From contig CALGLE010000012.1 of NCBI GenBank assembly GCA_937930305.1, forward strand, positions 28,509 to 92,508: a stretch of DNA of 64,000 nucleotides, read 5' to 3'. Positions 33,655-41,948 of this stretch are shown piece by piece. Source of the DNA: an uncultured Granulosicoccaceae bacterium (GTDB lineage: Bacteria; Pseudomonadota; Gammaproteobacteria; Granulosicoccales; Granulosicoccaceae). The translations under genes and the position numbers were made by a program. The notes beneath the pieces are model-generated. The model worked only from the letters and a program-made list of their open reading frames with translations. It did no database searches and had not been told where the DNA came from. The stretch's first letter is position 1; each line of letters begins with the position of its first letter.

Positions 33655-36549
33655 GTGTTTTTATCCGAACGTATTTCAGCTGTCTTTCAGACAGCTCCGA
33701 ATGTTCACCATTGCTCAAAGGGCTTGGTGAAAATATTTGCACTTGGGATGGTCGCGTTATCCAGCCAATTCGCCCAAGCCGCAACCTTTAATGTGTCGAA
33801 TGAAGCTGAGCTGCGCAGTGCGCTGCTGGCAGCTGAATCTAATAATGAAAACGATACGATCGATTTAGGCGGCAATCTCATCACGCTAACCCAGGACCCT
33901 GTTTCCGGCGAAGGCGGTCAGTTGATTGTTGGGCCTGATGCCACCTCAAACGGTGTAAATGCATTAACTATTCAAAATGGAACTATTGAACGTGCAGCTA
34001 ACAGTCCATCATTTCGCTTACTGTCGATAGTCAGAGGGCCTACTGCTGATACTGCCTCAAGCACTGTTTTTCTTGAAAATTTAGCCTTACGAAACGGCGA
34101 AGCAGATCTTAATGATACGGCAACTGTCAATGTTGAGCCGAGCGTGTCTATAGCGGCCATCGGTGGAGGCGCGGTTTACAGTAGCCGTACGCTATTGATA
34201 CGTAACGTGACTTTTGAAAATAATACAGTCCTTGGCAATGGTCGCGGTGGTGCCGTGTACTCCTTGATTCAAGCTGATGTCAGCGGATCAATATTCCGGA
34301 ATAATCAGGTACTCCCGTTGCCGAACGGACAAGGTAATGGTGGGGCGCTTTATGTTGCGAACGATTCAGTGGTCAATGACAGCGGCTTCTACGAAAACGG
34401 TGCCACGAATGGCGGGGCGATATACGCAGCGCTGGGGTCAACACAAGCTATTTATCGAACTACATTCGAGGGCAACACTGCGACTGCTATTGGTGGTGCA
34501 GTTTGGTCGCGAACACGGCCTGAGGACAATTCCTTCGCGTCTGCCGAGATAGAAACATCGACGTTTGTGAACAACAGCGCTGGCACCGGTGGTGGTGCTA
34601 TCTACTTCCAAACCCCCAGTGCTGTATCCATACTGAGCTCAACTATTTCGAACAATACTGCAGGTGGAGTGAATGGTGGCGGCTTGCGTTACTTTCCTAC
34701 TCAAGATGGCAGTGCTGTGAGCATTGTGAATACCATACTCAGTGAAAATGGTGGTGGTAACTGCAGTAATTCTAGCGGGGTTGGATTCTCAGGTGTTGCC
34801 AGTGGAAACATCACAACGGATGGTACCTGTGGCACGGATGGTTTCACTTTAGTGACAGACGCTAGTTCCATTTTTTCTGATGGTTTATCGAATAATGGTT
34901 CGGATGACCTTCTTGATATTTCCGTATTAACTTTACCCATTGGTGAATTTAGTCCCGCTAGGGACGCGGCAGATCAATCTGCTTGCCTTTTTTCCGATCA
35001 GCGTCGGTTTAGTTCTCGAACAGATGATGGTGCCTGTGATATTGGTGCATTTGAACTCTACCCGCGAGATCTTGATACGGATCAAGACGGAGTTAATAAT
35101 GAGTTAGATAATTGCCCCATGGATCCCAATCCAAATCAAGAAGACATGGATGGTGATGAGATTGGCGATGCCTGCGATTCGGTTGATAACTCGGATGATG
35201 ACGGTGACGGCGTTCAGAACTTCGAAGACAACTGCCCGTTTGTTGCTAATCCTGGTCAAAGTGATGTGGACGGAAACAATATCGGTGATGCTTGTGACGA
35301 TGCGGATGATGATGGTGTTTTGCAGCTGGACGACAACTGCCCCATTGATTTCAACCCCGGTCAGGTAGATTTTAATCTTGATGGTTTAGGCGATGTTTGT
35401 AGTGATGTGGATGGGGATGAGCGCAATGATAGTTTGGACAATTGCCCAGTAGATCCGAACCCTAATCAAGAAAATAACGATGGTGATCTGTTGGGTGATG
35501 TGTGTGACCCCAATGATGACAACGACACTGTCGACGACATATTAGACAACTGTCCGTTAATCCCCAACGACAATCAAGCCGATGTGGACGGCGACGGTGC
35601 AGGCGACGTGTGCGATGACGTTGACAATCGAGTCGACTTAGACAATGACGGCATTCCAGACGCAATCGATCCAGACGATGATGGTGATGGTGTGGATGAT
35701 ACGTTCGACAATTGCCCGATCGATGTCAATTCCAATCAATCCGATGTGGATGGTGACGGTGCAGGTGACGTGTGCGATCCGATTGATAATCGCCCCGACT
35801 TAGACAATGACGGCATTCCAGACGCAATCGATCCAGACGATGATGGTGATGGTGTGGATGATGTGATGGACAACTGTCCAATCAATGCCAATGGCGATCA
35901 ATCGGATCTAGACGGTGACGGTGCAGGCGATGCTTGTGATGCCACCGATGATCGAGCGGATGGCGATGGTGATGGCGTGGTGGACGTTGAAGACAACTGC
36001 CCGCTGATTAGCAATCCATTGCAACAAGATTCTGATCAAGATGGCATCGGTGATGCGTGTGAAGAGCCGACGGGTGGTGATGGAATCAGAAGTGAGATTG
36101 CATCAGCTGCCAATGACTTGCGCGCTGTAGTGCAAAGCACTTCGGGCTTTAAAAAACAAGTGCTTCGCGAGGCGCTTAGAGATCTTAATTCGGCCTTGAA
36201 CGATCGCAATTGGAGCTCGGAAAATACACTCACTCGACGTGGGAGCTATCGTGTTTTCAATAAGGCGAGTGATGCGTTGTATAACATTGAACGAATTGCT
36301 GATTCATACTATACGAGTGCTCAACTACGGGCTGAGTTAGATCTGATCAGCATGCAGGTGCTAGATAGTCTTCGTCTACTAGCGACAAATGAGATCGCCT
36401 TAGCTGAATTGACGAATAGTGAGTCAGAGAATATTCCATTAGCTCAGCATAATTTAGCCCGAGGTGATCGTCAACGGAATAACGATTGGCTATATGGCGC
36501 AGCGCGCAGTTATGGTTTGGCTTGGCGTTTTGCCAATCGGGCTAACTAA
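33655..36549 (+). CDS. large secreted beta-helix protein with thrombospondin type 3 repeats
   Basis: A 964-residue exported protein starting at GTG 33655. A long signal peptide (residues about 18-42, IFALGMVALSSQFAQA, cleavage before ATFNVS). Residues 45-470 look like a right-handed parallel beta-helix: repeated N-rich turns (VTFENNTVLGNGRGGAVY, STFVNNSAGTGGGAIYF, STISNNTAGG) with Gly-Gly-Ala ladders, followed by an ICDIGAFEL-type closing motif (CDIGAFEL) seen in choice-of-anchor Q proteins. Residues 472-810 hold eight calcium-binding thrombospondin type 3 units (NCPxxxNxxQxDxDxDGxGDxCD). The last 150 residues are helical. Calcium-dependent surface or matrix adhesin seems likely; the exporter is not in the window. 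It ends at a strong terminator. Confidence 0.85.
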   Translation: MFLSERISAVFQTAPNVHHCSKGLVKIFALGMVALSSQFAQAATFNVSNEAELRSALLAAESNNENDTIDLGGNLITLTQDPVSGEGGQLIVGPDATSNGVNALTIQNGTIERAANSPSFRLLSIVRGPTADTASSTVFLENLALRNGEADLNDTATVNVEPSVSIAAIGGGAVYSSRTLLIRNVTFENNTVLGNGRGGAVYSLIQADVSGSIFRNNQVLPLPNGQGNGGALYVANDSVVNDSGFYENGATNGGAIYAALGSTQAIYRTTFEGNTATAIGGAVWSRTRPEDNSFASAEIETSTFVNNSAGTGGGAIYFQTPSAVSILSSTISNNTAGGVNGGGLRYFPTQDGSAVSIVNTILSENGGGNCSNSSGVGFSGVASGNITTDGTCGTDGFTLVTDASSIFSDGLSNNGSDDLLDISVLTLPIGEFSPARDAADQSACLFSDQRRFSSRTDDGACDIGAFELYPRDLDTDQDGVNNELDNCPMDPNPNQEDMDGDEIGDACDSVDNSDDDGDGVQNFEDNCPFVANPGQSDVDGNNIGDACDDADDDGVLQLDDNCPIDFNPGQVDFNLDGLGDVCSDVDGDERNDSLDNCPVDPNPNQENNDGDLLGDVCDPNDDNDTVDDILDNCPLIPNDNQADVDGDGAGDVCDDVDNRVDLDNDGIPDAIDPDDDGDGVDDTFDNCPIDVNSNQSDVDGDGAGDVCDPIDNRPDLDNDGIPDAIDPDDDGDGVDDVMDNCPINANGDQSDLDGDGAGDACDATDDRADGDGDGVVDVEDNCPLISNPLQQDSDQDGIGDACEEPTGGDGIRSEIASAANDLRAVVQSTSGFKKQVLREALRDLNSALNDRNWSSENTLTRRGSYRVFNKASDALYNIERIADSYYTSAQLRAELDLISMQVLDSLRLLATNEIALAELTNSESENIPLAQHNLARGDRQRNNDWLYGAARSYGLAWRFANRAN
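35581..35940 (+). repeat. near-identical 162-base tandem units within the TSP3 region
   Basis: Two units of 162 bases (54 codons) at 35581-35742 and 35743-35904 and a partial third to 35940. Within them a 67-base stretch is identical between 35634-35700 and 35796-35862 (starting CGACTTAGACAATGACGG). Other TSP3 units of the gene differ at synonymous sites, so these copies were duplicated or homogenised recently. Confidence 0.9.
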
Positions 36550-36595
36550 CACGCTAAGTGGCTTGCATCGATGATACCGGTGCATTGTGATAACG

Positions 36596-36626
36596 AAAAA
36601 AGCTGCCGAAAGGCGGCTTTTTTTTT
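36596..36626. terminator. rho-independent terminator, bidirectional
   Basis: AGCTGCC (36601-36607), GAAA tetraloop, GGCGGCT (36612-36618), then eight T residues; five A residues precede the stem so it works on both strands. It ends the TSP3 gene and, on the minus strand, lies just past the stop of the glycan operon at 36639. Confidence 0.92.
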
Positions 36627-36638
36627 GAATGAAATTAA

Positions 36639-37427
36639 CTATCGCGAAAAACGCGCCTTTATAACCCCCATCATCGCGCCTAAGTCTAATACGCCATCAC
36701 GGCGACTAACAAATATCGCATCAGCGCTGCCATCAATGGAATGCTCAGAATCGAGTAATGCCATTAAGCGCGCACCGCCTGGTTTGGGTAAGCCAAACCA
36801 ATAACGACTTTGTTCTGAATACGCCTGCCACAGGGCCAACTGATCATGAAACCAGGCAACACCGTCATTAGAAGATTTTTTAACTAATCCTGCTGATGCT
36901 TCCGTCCCTTCGACGTAGGCGTTTAGTAAATTTTCAGCCTGCTCGCTGCGGGTGAAGCAAAGCACAGCAACAGCGAATTTCGCGTGATTGCGTTTCTTAT
37001 GTCTATAAGTAACGGCGAAGTCACCAGTGCTTTGTAAGCGCTGCAGTAGGGGTTCTATGGGGTCTAGAAGCAAAGTGTCGGCGTCCACCCAGATGACGGG
37101 GCCCGTTGTATTGTCATAGTGTTTTTTGAGTAAGCGCACTTTCAGTTTTAAGATGGCGGCACTGCGTGGCACGGGCCCAAGTGTTTCTATGGGGCCGGTG
37201 TCTTCTGGAAACGGGCAGTGGATAAATGTGGCGTGTGGGAAGCGATGGGCAGCATTTTCTCGTGCATCATTTGGCCAATCGATGGCGTGCACATGCAAGG
37301 TGTGGTTAGGGTTGGAATGCTGGTGAGAGATCAGCAGCGGTTGCAGTAAGTCCCAATAATTCCACGTAGCACAGGTGACTAACATTGCGTATCCCTTGTG
37401 CCACTGGCGTTTAACATGGTTTACCAA
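36639..37427 (-). CDS. putative glycosyltransferase-like protein (nucleotide-diphospho-sugar transferase fold)
   Basis: A 262-residue protein. MLVTCATWNYWDLLQPLLISH near the start and the metal-binding VIWVDADTLLLDPIEPLL (about residue 110) fit a GT-A fold transferase with a DxD motif. An internal Met (37385) is an alternative start without the basic 14-residue lead. It is the last gene of an operon read from purD, starting immediately after the stop of the gene at 37428, and is followed by the bidirectional terminator. Donor and acceptor unknown; surface glycan assembly inferred from its neighbours. Confidence 0.6.
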   Translation of the reverse strand: MVNHVKRQWHKGYAMLVTCATWNYWDLLQPLLISHQHSNPNHTLHVHAIDWPNDARENAAHRFPHATFIHCPFPEDTGPIETLGPVPRSAAILKLKVRLLKKHYDNTTGPVIWVDADTLLLDPIEPLLQRLQSTGDFAVTYRHKKRNHAKFAVAVLCFTRSEQAENLLNAYVEGTEASAGLVKKSSNDGVAWFHDQLALWQAYSEQSRYWFGLPKPGGARLMALLDSEHSIDGSADAIFVSRRDGVLDLGAMMGVIKARFSR

Positions 37428-38228
37428 TTATTTATGGCGCAGTGCAAAATTGCCGCTGCGCTCGTATTTTTTAAAACGACTATTCAATGGGTAACCGGTC
37501 ATGATGCGCGACGGTTGGTGCAAGTCGTACACACATTTATTAAATATCGGCATGTTCAGATTGAACAATTCGCCTTTCTCAGTTAAGCCGTCAAACACCG
37601 CCATCATCGTTTCCAGTAACGGCATGATGACGTCTCGTCGGCCACCTAGAATGCCCGCATTCAGTTTTATTTGATCCTCATAGTGAGGTTCACCAAATGC
37701 TCGCATCATTTTGTCGCGGTTCATTTGGTTGTTGTATTGATCCGAATCGCCGCCGCAATAAATGTCGTATTGCTCATCATTCATGAGGGTGAAGGGATCT
37801 TTGAAAAATTCAATATCAAACAAATCCATCATGTATATGCGTTGCACTTCGGGGTGGCGTTCTAAGAATTCGTAATAGCATTGGTAGCGCTCATCATTGA
37901 CCGAACGCGGCGTTTGCAGCGTATATTGTTCAAATTGCACGGCTTCGCGCTGCCATTTACGCGTAAAGCCCTCACTTAATTCATCATGAAAAATCACCGC
38001 ACGGCAACCGACCGTTAATAGGCTTTGATACCAAACTTCAATGCGTTCGTATTCATCGGGGCCAGCGACACCGGGTAATTCAGAAACTGCACCACCGCGG
38101 CGGCTGCGCAGCCACGTCTTGGCGTGTTTAATGAGATTACTTTTGCGCTTACTACCAGCTTGTGGGTCCGGCTTGCCGGTGAAGTAGGTGGTAAAGATAA
38201 TGTCTGGATTAACCGGCGTGTCGATCAC
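37428..38228 (-). CDS. protein of unknown function, possible glycosyltransferase
   Basis: A 266-residue soluble protein that I cannot place firmly. YMMDLFDIEFFKDPFTL (about residue 135) recalls the DxD region of GT-A enzymes that act on capsule or glycan chains, and DIYCGGDSDQYNNQMNRDKMM and IKLNAGILGGRRDVI (an N-A-G-I-L-G-G motif, about 190) are reminiscent of GT8-like or mannosyltransferase-like pockets. It overlaps the FkbM gene at its start by four bases (ATGA), indicating translational coupling. Position among sugar-modifying genes supports a glycan role. Confidence 0.5.
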   Translation of the reverse strand: MIDTPVNPDIIFTTYFTGKPDPQAGSKRKSNLIKHAKTWLRSRRGGAVSELPGVAGPDEYERIEVWYQSLLTVGCRAVIFHDELSEGFTRKWQREAVQFEQYTLQTPRSVNDERYQCYYEFLERHPEVQRIYMMDLFDIEFFKDPFTLMNDEQYDIYCGGDSDQYNNQMNRDKMMRAFGEPHYEDQIKLNAGILGGRRDVIMPLLETMMAVFDGLTEKGELFNLNMPIFNKCVYDLHQPSRIMTGYPLNSRFKKYERSGNFALRHK

Positions 38229-39046
38229 GTGTGGGTGCCTGAAAGTTCCTGGGTAACGGATGCGTCTTCGCCACTTGAAGCCTCCTTAACGTCGATCGGG
38301 GCCAGGGTGAAATGACAATGTTCGCCAGAGCCGCGTTTGTTTTTCCAAGCCAAGCGGTATCCGCGATCGGTTAACCACGATTCAATGGTGGTGGTGCCGT
38401 CGGGCATAAATTCCCCTTCGCCTTTGGGGTGAATTTCTAAAAAGATGTGCGTGGGTGCGCCTGTTTCAATCAAAGGCTCCATGCCCGCAAGCACCTGACC
38501 TTCGGCGCCTTCCACATCAATCTTTATGACATCAGGTGACACCTTATGCTCTTCCGCAAAAGAGGCCATGGTTTGTAAGGTGACGGTAATGGCATCAGTC
38601 GCCCCTTTGTCGGTGGCAATGGAGTGTCGGCCTTCGCCTTCGGTCCCACGAATGTGTAAATCAACCGATCCGTTTTCTGCACCGAGTGCGAGTTGATGCG
38701 CGTGCAGTCGGCCCAGTAACTGGTTGTGTTCTATGTTCTGGGTGAGTTGGCGAAAGTTTCTCGGCTCAGGCTCAAAACAATGCACGGTGGAATCTAAGCC
38801 GTTGTCGTGCTTGGCCATGAGCAAGCTGATTAAACCGATGTTTGCACCGATATCAAAGATCGTATCGCCTGCGGATAGCGTGCGTCGCATCAGCTCCACT
38901 AACTCGGTTTCGGTGCCAATCTCTTTGGCACGCCGAATCTCTCGGGGTGCAGCAATGCCTAAGCGCACCGTCTCACCCAACAAGGAGAAATCGAAAACCG
39001 ATGGCTTGCCAGTGAGTTTATTAAGATAGAAACGAATCAGGCTCAT
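38225..39046 (-). CDS. FkbM-family methyltransferase (second of the pair)
   Basis: A 273-residue FkbM methyltransferase. SAM motif IFDIGANIGLISLLMAKHD at about residue 60, acidic pair CFEPEPRNF, and the family hallmark PDVIKIDVEGAEGQVLAGM (about residue 165) followed by HIFLEIHPKGEG. Family members O-methylate sugars or hydroxyls in glycans and natural products. It overlaps both neighbours by four bases. It shares only family-level likeness with the other FkbM at 39043, so it is not a recent duplicate. Confidence 0.9.
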   Translation of the reverse strand: MSLIRFYLNKLTGKPSVFDFSLLGETVRLGIAAPREIRRAKEIGTETELVELMRRTLSAGDTIFDIGANIGLISLLMAKHDNGLDSTVHCFEPEPRNFRQLTQNIEHNQLLGRLHAHQLALGAENGSVDLHIRGTEGEGRHSIATDKGATDAITVTLQTMASFAEEHKVSPDVIKIDVEGAEGQVLAGMEPLIETGAPTHIFLEIHPKGEGEFMPDGTTTIESWLTDRGYRLAWKNKRGSGEHCHFTLAPIDVKEASSGEDASVTQELSGTHT

Positions 39047-39858
39047 GCAGGTAGGGCTCGAGAGTGTGAGAAAGTTCGGTTTGGCGGTACCAACACACCG
39101 TCTCGGGTGAGGTACACGTTTTCACCTTGCATCCATTCGGCATCAAAGCCTCGGCTGCCACGTCGAAAACTGTCGGTACACCCAGGCTTCATGCCTTCAT
39201 GTAATTCAACAATCATCGCACCGACGCGATCCAACCAATTCGAGCTGGTGCGAAATACCTCCAGCTCAGCCCCTTCAATGTCCATCTTCAGTAGGTCCAC
39301 ATAGTTTAAATCAAAGCGCTGCATCAGCGTGTGCACGGTGATCGCTTCCACTTCACTGACCGTGTGCCCATCCATGGCAGAATTTTGATCATCCGCGCTA
39401 CCGGTCATGAAACCCCAATGACCGACGCCCACATCGCGCACTTCAATACTGCCATCCGTATCCCAAAGGGCCGCATGAATGGGTGTGATGTTGGGATAGG
39501 GGGCAACGTTTTTTTCCAGCACTTCAAAATTACTGCGCTCGGCCTCAACGGCCACCACGCGCACCCCGGGAAACCGGTGCGTGAACCAGATGGCCGCAAG
39601 CCCGATATTCGCCCCAGCGTCAATAATGACTTTGGGGTCTTCGGCGGTATCGAATTGATATTCTTCGGTGTTAAATACTTGCTTCACCACTTGGATATCA
39701 GATGTGGGCAAGCGCAGCGCCACCGGATGCGGCCAACCGGGCAGGGTGACGTCATGGGTTCTCACCTTGCCTCTCAACCAATCTTTGAGAACGCCTAGGG
39801 TGGCAGGCAAACCAATGGTTTGTCGATACAAACGAAATTTACGGTTCAGTTTTTTCAC
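39043..39858 (-). CDS. FkbM-family methyltransferase (first of the pair)
   Basis: A 271-residue FkbM methyltransferase with KVIIDAGANIGLAAIWF (SAM motif, about residue 80), AVEAERSNFEVLEKNV, and the hallmark YVDLLKMDIEGAELEVFR near residue 190, followed by GAMIVELHEGMKPG. The ATGA overlaps on both sides tie it to GT25 upstream and the second FkbM downstream. Two FkbM enzymes in series suggest methylation of two positions or two sugars of one glycan. Confidence 0.9.
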   Translation of the reverse strand: MKKLNRKFRLYRQTIGLPATLGVLKDWLRGKVRTHDVTLPGWPHPVALRLPTSDIQVVKQVFNTEEYQFDTAEDPKVIIDAGANIGLAAIWFTHRFPGVRVVAVEAERSNFEVLEKNVAPYPNITPIHAALWDTDGSIEVRDVGVGHWGFMTGSADDQNSAMDGHTVSEVEAITVHTLMQRFDLNYVDLLKMDIEGAELEVFRTSSNWLDRVGAMIVELHEGMKPGCTDSFRRGSRGFDAEWMQGENVYLTRDGVLVPPNRTFSHSRALPA

Positions 39859-40604
39859 AAATTTTCCGATTCGTCCGAGGCGTTGAGGGTTTGTGGTTCA
39901 ATGCGTATCGACTGACGCCTCAAGCGCTTCCTGCGGTAATGAGCGCGAGTTAAGTAGCGCTTTAGTGTTTTGGGTTTTCTCTGCCGCACCGAGGCTAAGC
40001 CCGAACCCTGTTCATCGGGTGGATGCTGCACCAACACCGGACGCACAATACACGCATTAAGCGCTGCGATGTCCGTAGGCCAATCGGCAAGCGCTTGGAC
40101 CGGTGTGGTGGCGTCCTTCAAAACGGTGGCAGCGTGTAAATTCAGTGTGTAGGCCACCGTGTGGCTGCAGTTTAAATTTAATGGCCTGGCCACCACATCA
40201 TCAAACAGCGGTATGGATATGTTGGGTTTTACGTAAGCCCTGCCGTGATACAACATCATAAACGGGGCTTGTTCATAACAACGGCGCTCTAAGAAGGTGG
40301 CCAGCTGCGGTAAGGGTAAGGCGTCATCTTCCAAAATGAGTGCGTGCGGTAATTGCTCTTGCACGATGCGCTGGTACAAAAAGGCGTGTGACAAAGCACA
40401 CCCGTATTCGGGCACGCTGATGTGTAGGTTCGGGTCACGGTTGACTTGTGCCGCGTTTAACGTATCCAAATCCGTTCGCGCATCGAACGCATCCACAAAT
40501 TCAAAACTGATGCCGAGCGCATCTAGACGTGTCTGAAGCGCGGCGCGACGCTCGGTGTCTTGTTTTAACGACACCACAAAAACCGATAGGGAGTTAACCG
40601 GCAC
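39855..40604 (-). CDS. glycosyltransferase family 25
   Basis: A 249-residue GT25 enzyme of the LPS/LOS type. Opening strand VFVVSLKQDTERRAAL (residues 8-23) is the GT25 signature for nucleotide-sugar binding, and HALILEDDALPL (about residue 88) contains the E-D-D metal motif. C-terminal tail is very basic (KRYLTRAHYRRKRLRR), suited to membrane association. It is the first of the glycan genes after purD, starting 9 bases downstream of its stop. Typically adds galactose to lipooligosaccharide; here donor and acceptor are unknown. Confidence 0.85.
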   Translation of the reverse strand: MPVNSLSVFVVSLKQDTERRAALQTRLDALGISFEFVDAFDARTDLDTLNAAQVNRDPNLHISVPEYGCALSHAFLYQRIVQEQLPHALILEDDALPLPQLATFLERRCYEQAPFMMLYHGRAYVKPNISIPLFDDVVARPLNLNCSHTVAYTLNLHAATVLKDATTPVQALADWPTDIAALNACIVRPVLVQHPPDEQGSGLASVRQRKPKTLKRYLTRAHYRRKRLRRQSIRIEPQTLNASDESENL

Positions 40605-40613
40605 CAGACGATT

Positions 40614-41912
40614 CTAGGCGTTAGCGCCGAGTAAACGAGCCACCGCGCGATAACCAATGTCTCTTCGCCAATGCACATTGGGCCATTGAATGTTGGCAGC
40701 AGCCTTTTCTGCTAAGGCTTTTGCATCGCTTACGTTTTCAGCGCGGGCCGTGACACACAACACACGCCCGCCGGCTGTGGTGGTGTTGCCAGAGTCATCC
40801 ACTGCCGTGCCGGCATGAAATACTTTCGCACCGGTTGCGGCCGCATCCTTTAATCCTTTAATGACTTCACCGCGGCTGCTGCCACGCGGGTATTCACCGG
40901 CGGCCATGACAATGCCTAAGGTGGTATCGCTTGACCAATTAGCCTCCACGGAATTTAAGTTTCCATCAATGGTGGCATTGAAGAGCTCGGTTAAGTCGCT
41001 GTCTAAACGCATCATTAACGGTTGAGTTTCTGGGTCACCCAAACGTACGTTGTATTCGATTACGCGGGGATCGCCCTTGGCGTCGATCATTAAGCCGACA
41101 TATAAAAAACCTTTAAATGCAGCACCGTCTTTGGCCATACCTTGCACGGTGGGATTAACAATTTGCTGCATCACTTTGTCGTGCACACGCGTTGTTACCA
41201 CAGGCGCTGGGGAATACGCGCCCATGCCGCCGGTGTTTGGCCCGGTGTCGCCTTCATCACGAGCTTTGTGATCTTGACTGGTGGCAAACGGGAGTGCATG
41301 GGTGCCATCAACCAAACAAATAAAACTCGCTTCCTCACCGATCAAACATTCTTCGATAACCACTCGAGCACCGGCTGCTCCGTGTGCGCCGTCGTCTAAC
41401 ATGTCGCGCACCGCTTGTTGAGCTTCAGCATCGGTTTGTGCGACAACCACACCTTTACCGGCAGCGAGGCCATCGGCTTTGATCACGATGGGGGCGGGGT
41501 GGGTGTTTAAATACGCCAAAGCGTCAGCGGACGTTTCAAAGGTTTCAAACGCTGCAGTGGGTATGTTGTGGCGGGTCATAAATTGTTTGGCAAAGTCTTT
41601 ACTGCCTTCCAACTGCGCTGCGGCTTGCGTGGGGCCAAGCACACGTAATCCGGCTGCTTCAAATTTGTCCACCAAACCGATCACCAAGGGAGCTTCGGGG
41701 CCCACCACCGTCATGTCCACTTGATACTGTTTTGCAAAGGCCTCTAGGGCATCCACATCGGTGGCATCAATGGCCACCGTTTCCACCCCCGGTTCGGCCC
41801 GCATACCCGGGTTGCCCGGCGCAACGGTGACGGTGTTTACTTGCGGTGAAGAGGCCAATTTCCACGCGATGGCGTGTTCACGGCCGCCCGATCCAATAAG
41901 AAGAATATGCAT
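40614..41912 (-). CDS. purD: phosphoribosylamine-glycine ligase PurD
   Basis: A 432-residue ATP-grasp ligase of purine synthesis. It opens with MHILLIGSGGREHAIAWKL, has the ATP-grasp segments VIKADGLAAGKGV and VIEECLIGEEASFICLVD, and the metal-binding VIEYNVRLGDPETQP near residue 286. Length is normal. It makes glycinamide ribonucleotide. purH, its usual partner, is absent; instead a glycan operon follows. It diverges from the MFS gene (37-base gap), so the promoter region is extremely short. Confidence 0.97.
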   Translation of the reverse strand: MHILLIGSGGREHAIAWKLASSPQVNTVTVAPGNPGMRAEPGVETVAIDATDVDALEAFAKQYQVDMTVVGPEAPLVIGLVDKFEAAGLRVLGPTQAAAQLEGSKDFAKQFMTRHNIPTAAFETFETSADALAYLNTHPAPIVIKADGLAAGKGVVVAQTDAEAQQAVRDMLDDGAHGAAGARVVIEECLIGEEASFICLVDGTHALPFATSQDHKARDEGDTGPNTGGMGAYSPAPVVTTRVHDKVMQQIVNPTVQGMAKDGAAFKGFLYVGLMIDAKGDPRVIEYNVRLGDPETQPLMMRLDSDLTELFNATIDGNLNSVEANWSSDTTLGIVMAAGEYPRGSSRGEVIKGLKDAAATGAKVFHAGTAVDDSGNTTTAGGRVLCVTARAENVSDAKALAEKAAANIQWPNVHWRRDIGYRAVARLLGANA

Positions 41913-41948
41913 AGCAGTTATGGTGTGTGCGGCTAAGCGGTTTCGAAG

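Noticed and set aside
35050-36060. TSP3 repeats as a CRISPR array
   Set aside because: Repeat units are coding, with period 162 and no unique spacers of equal size; codon structure explains them.
39331-39798. 155-residue + strand ORF opposite the FkbM gene
   Set aside because: Fully antisense to a clear FkbM methyltransferase whose codon pattern explains the open frame.
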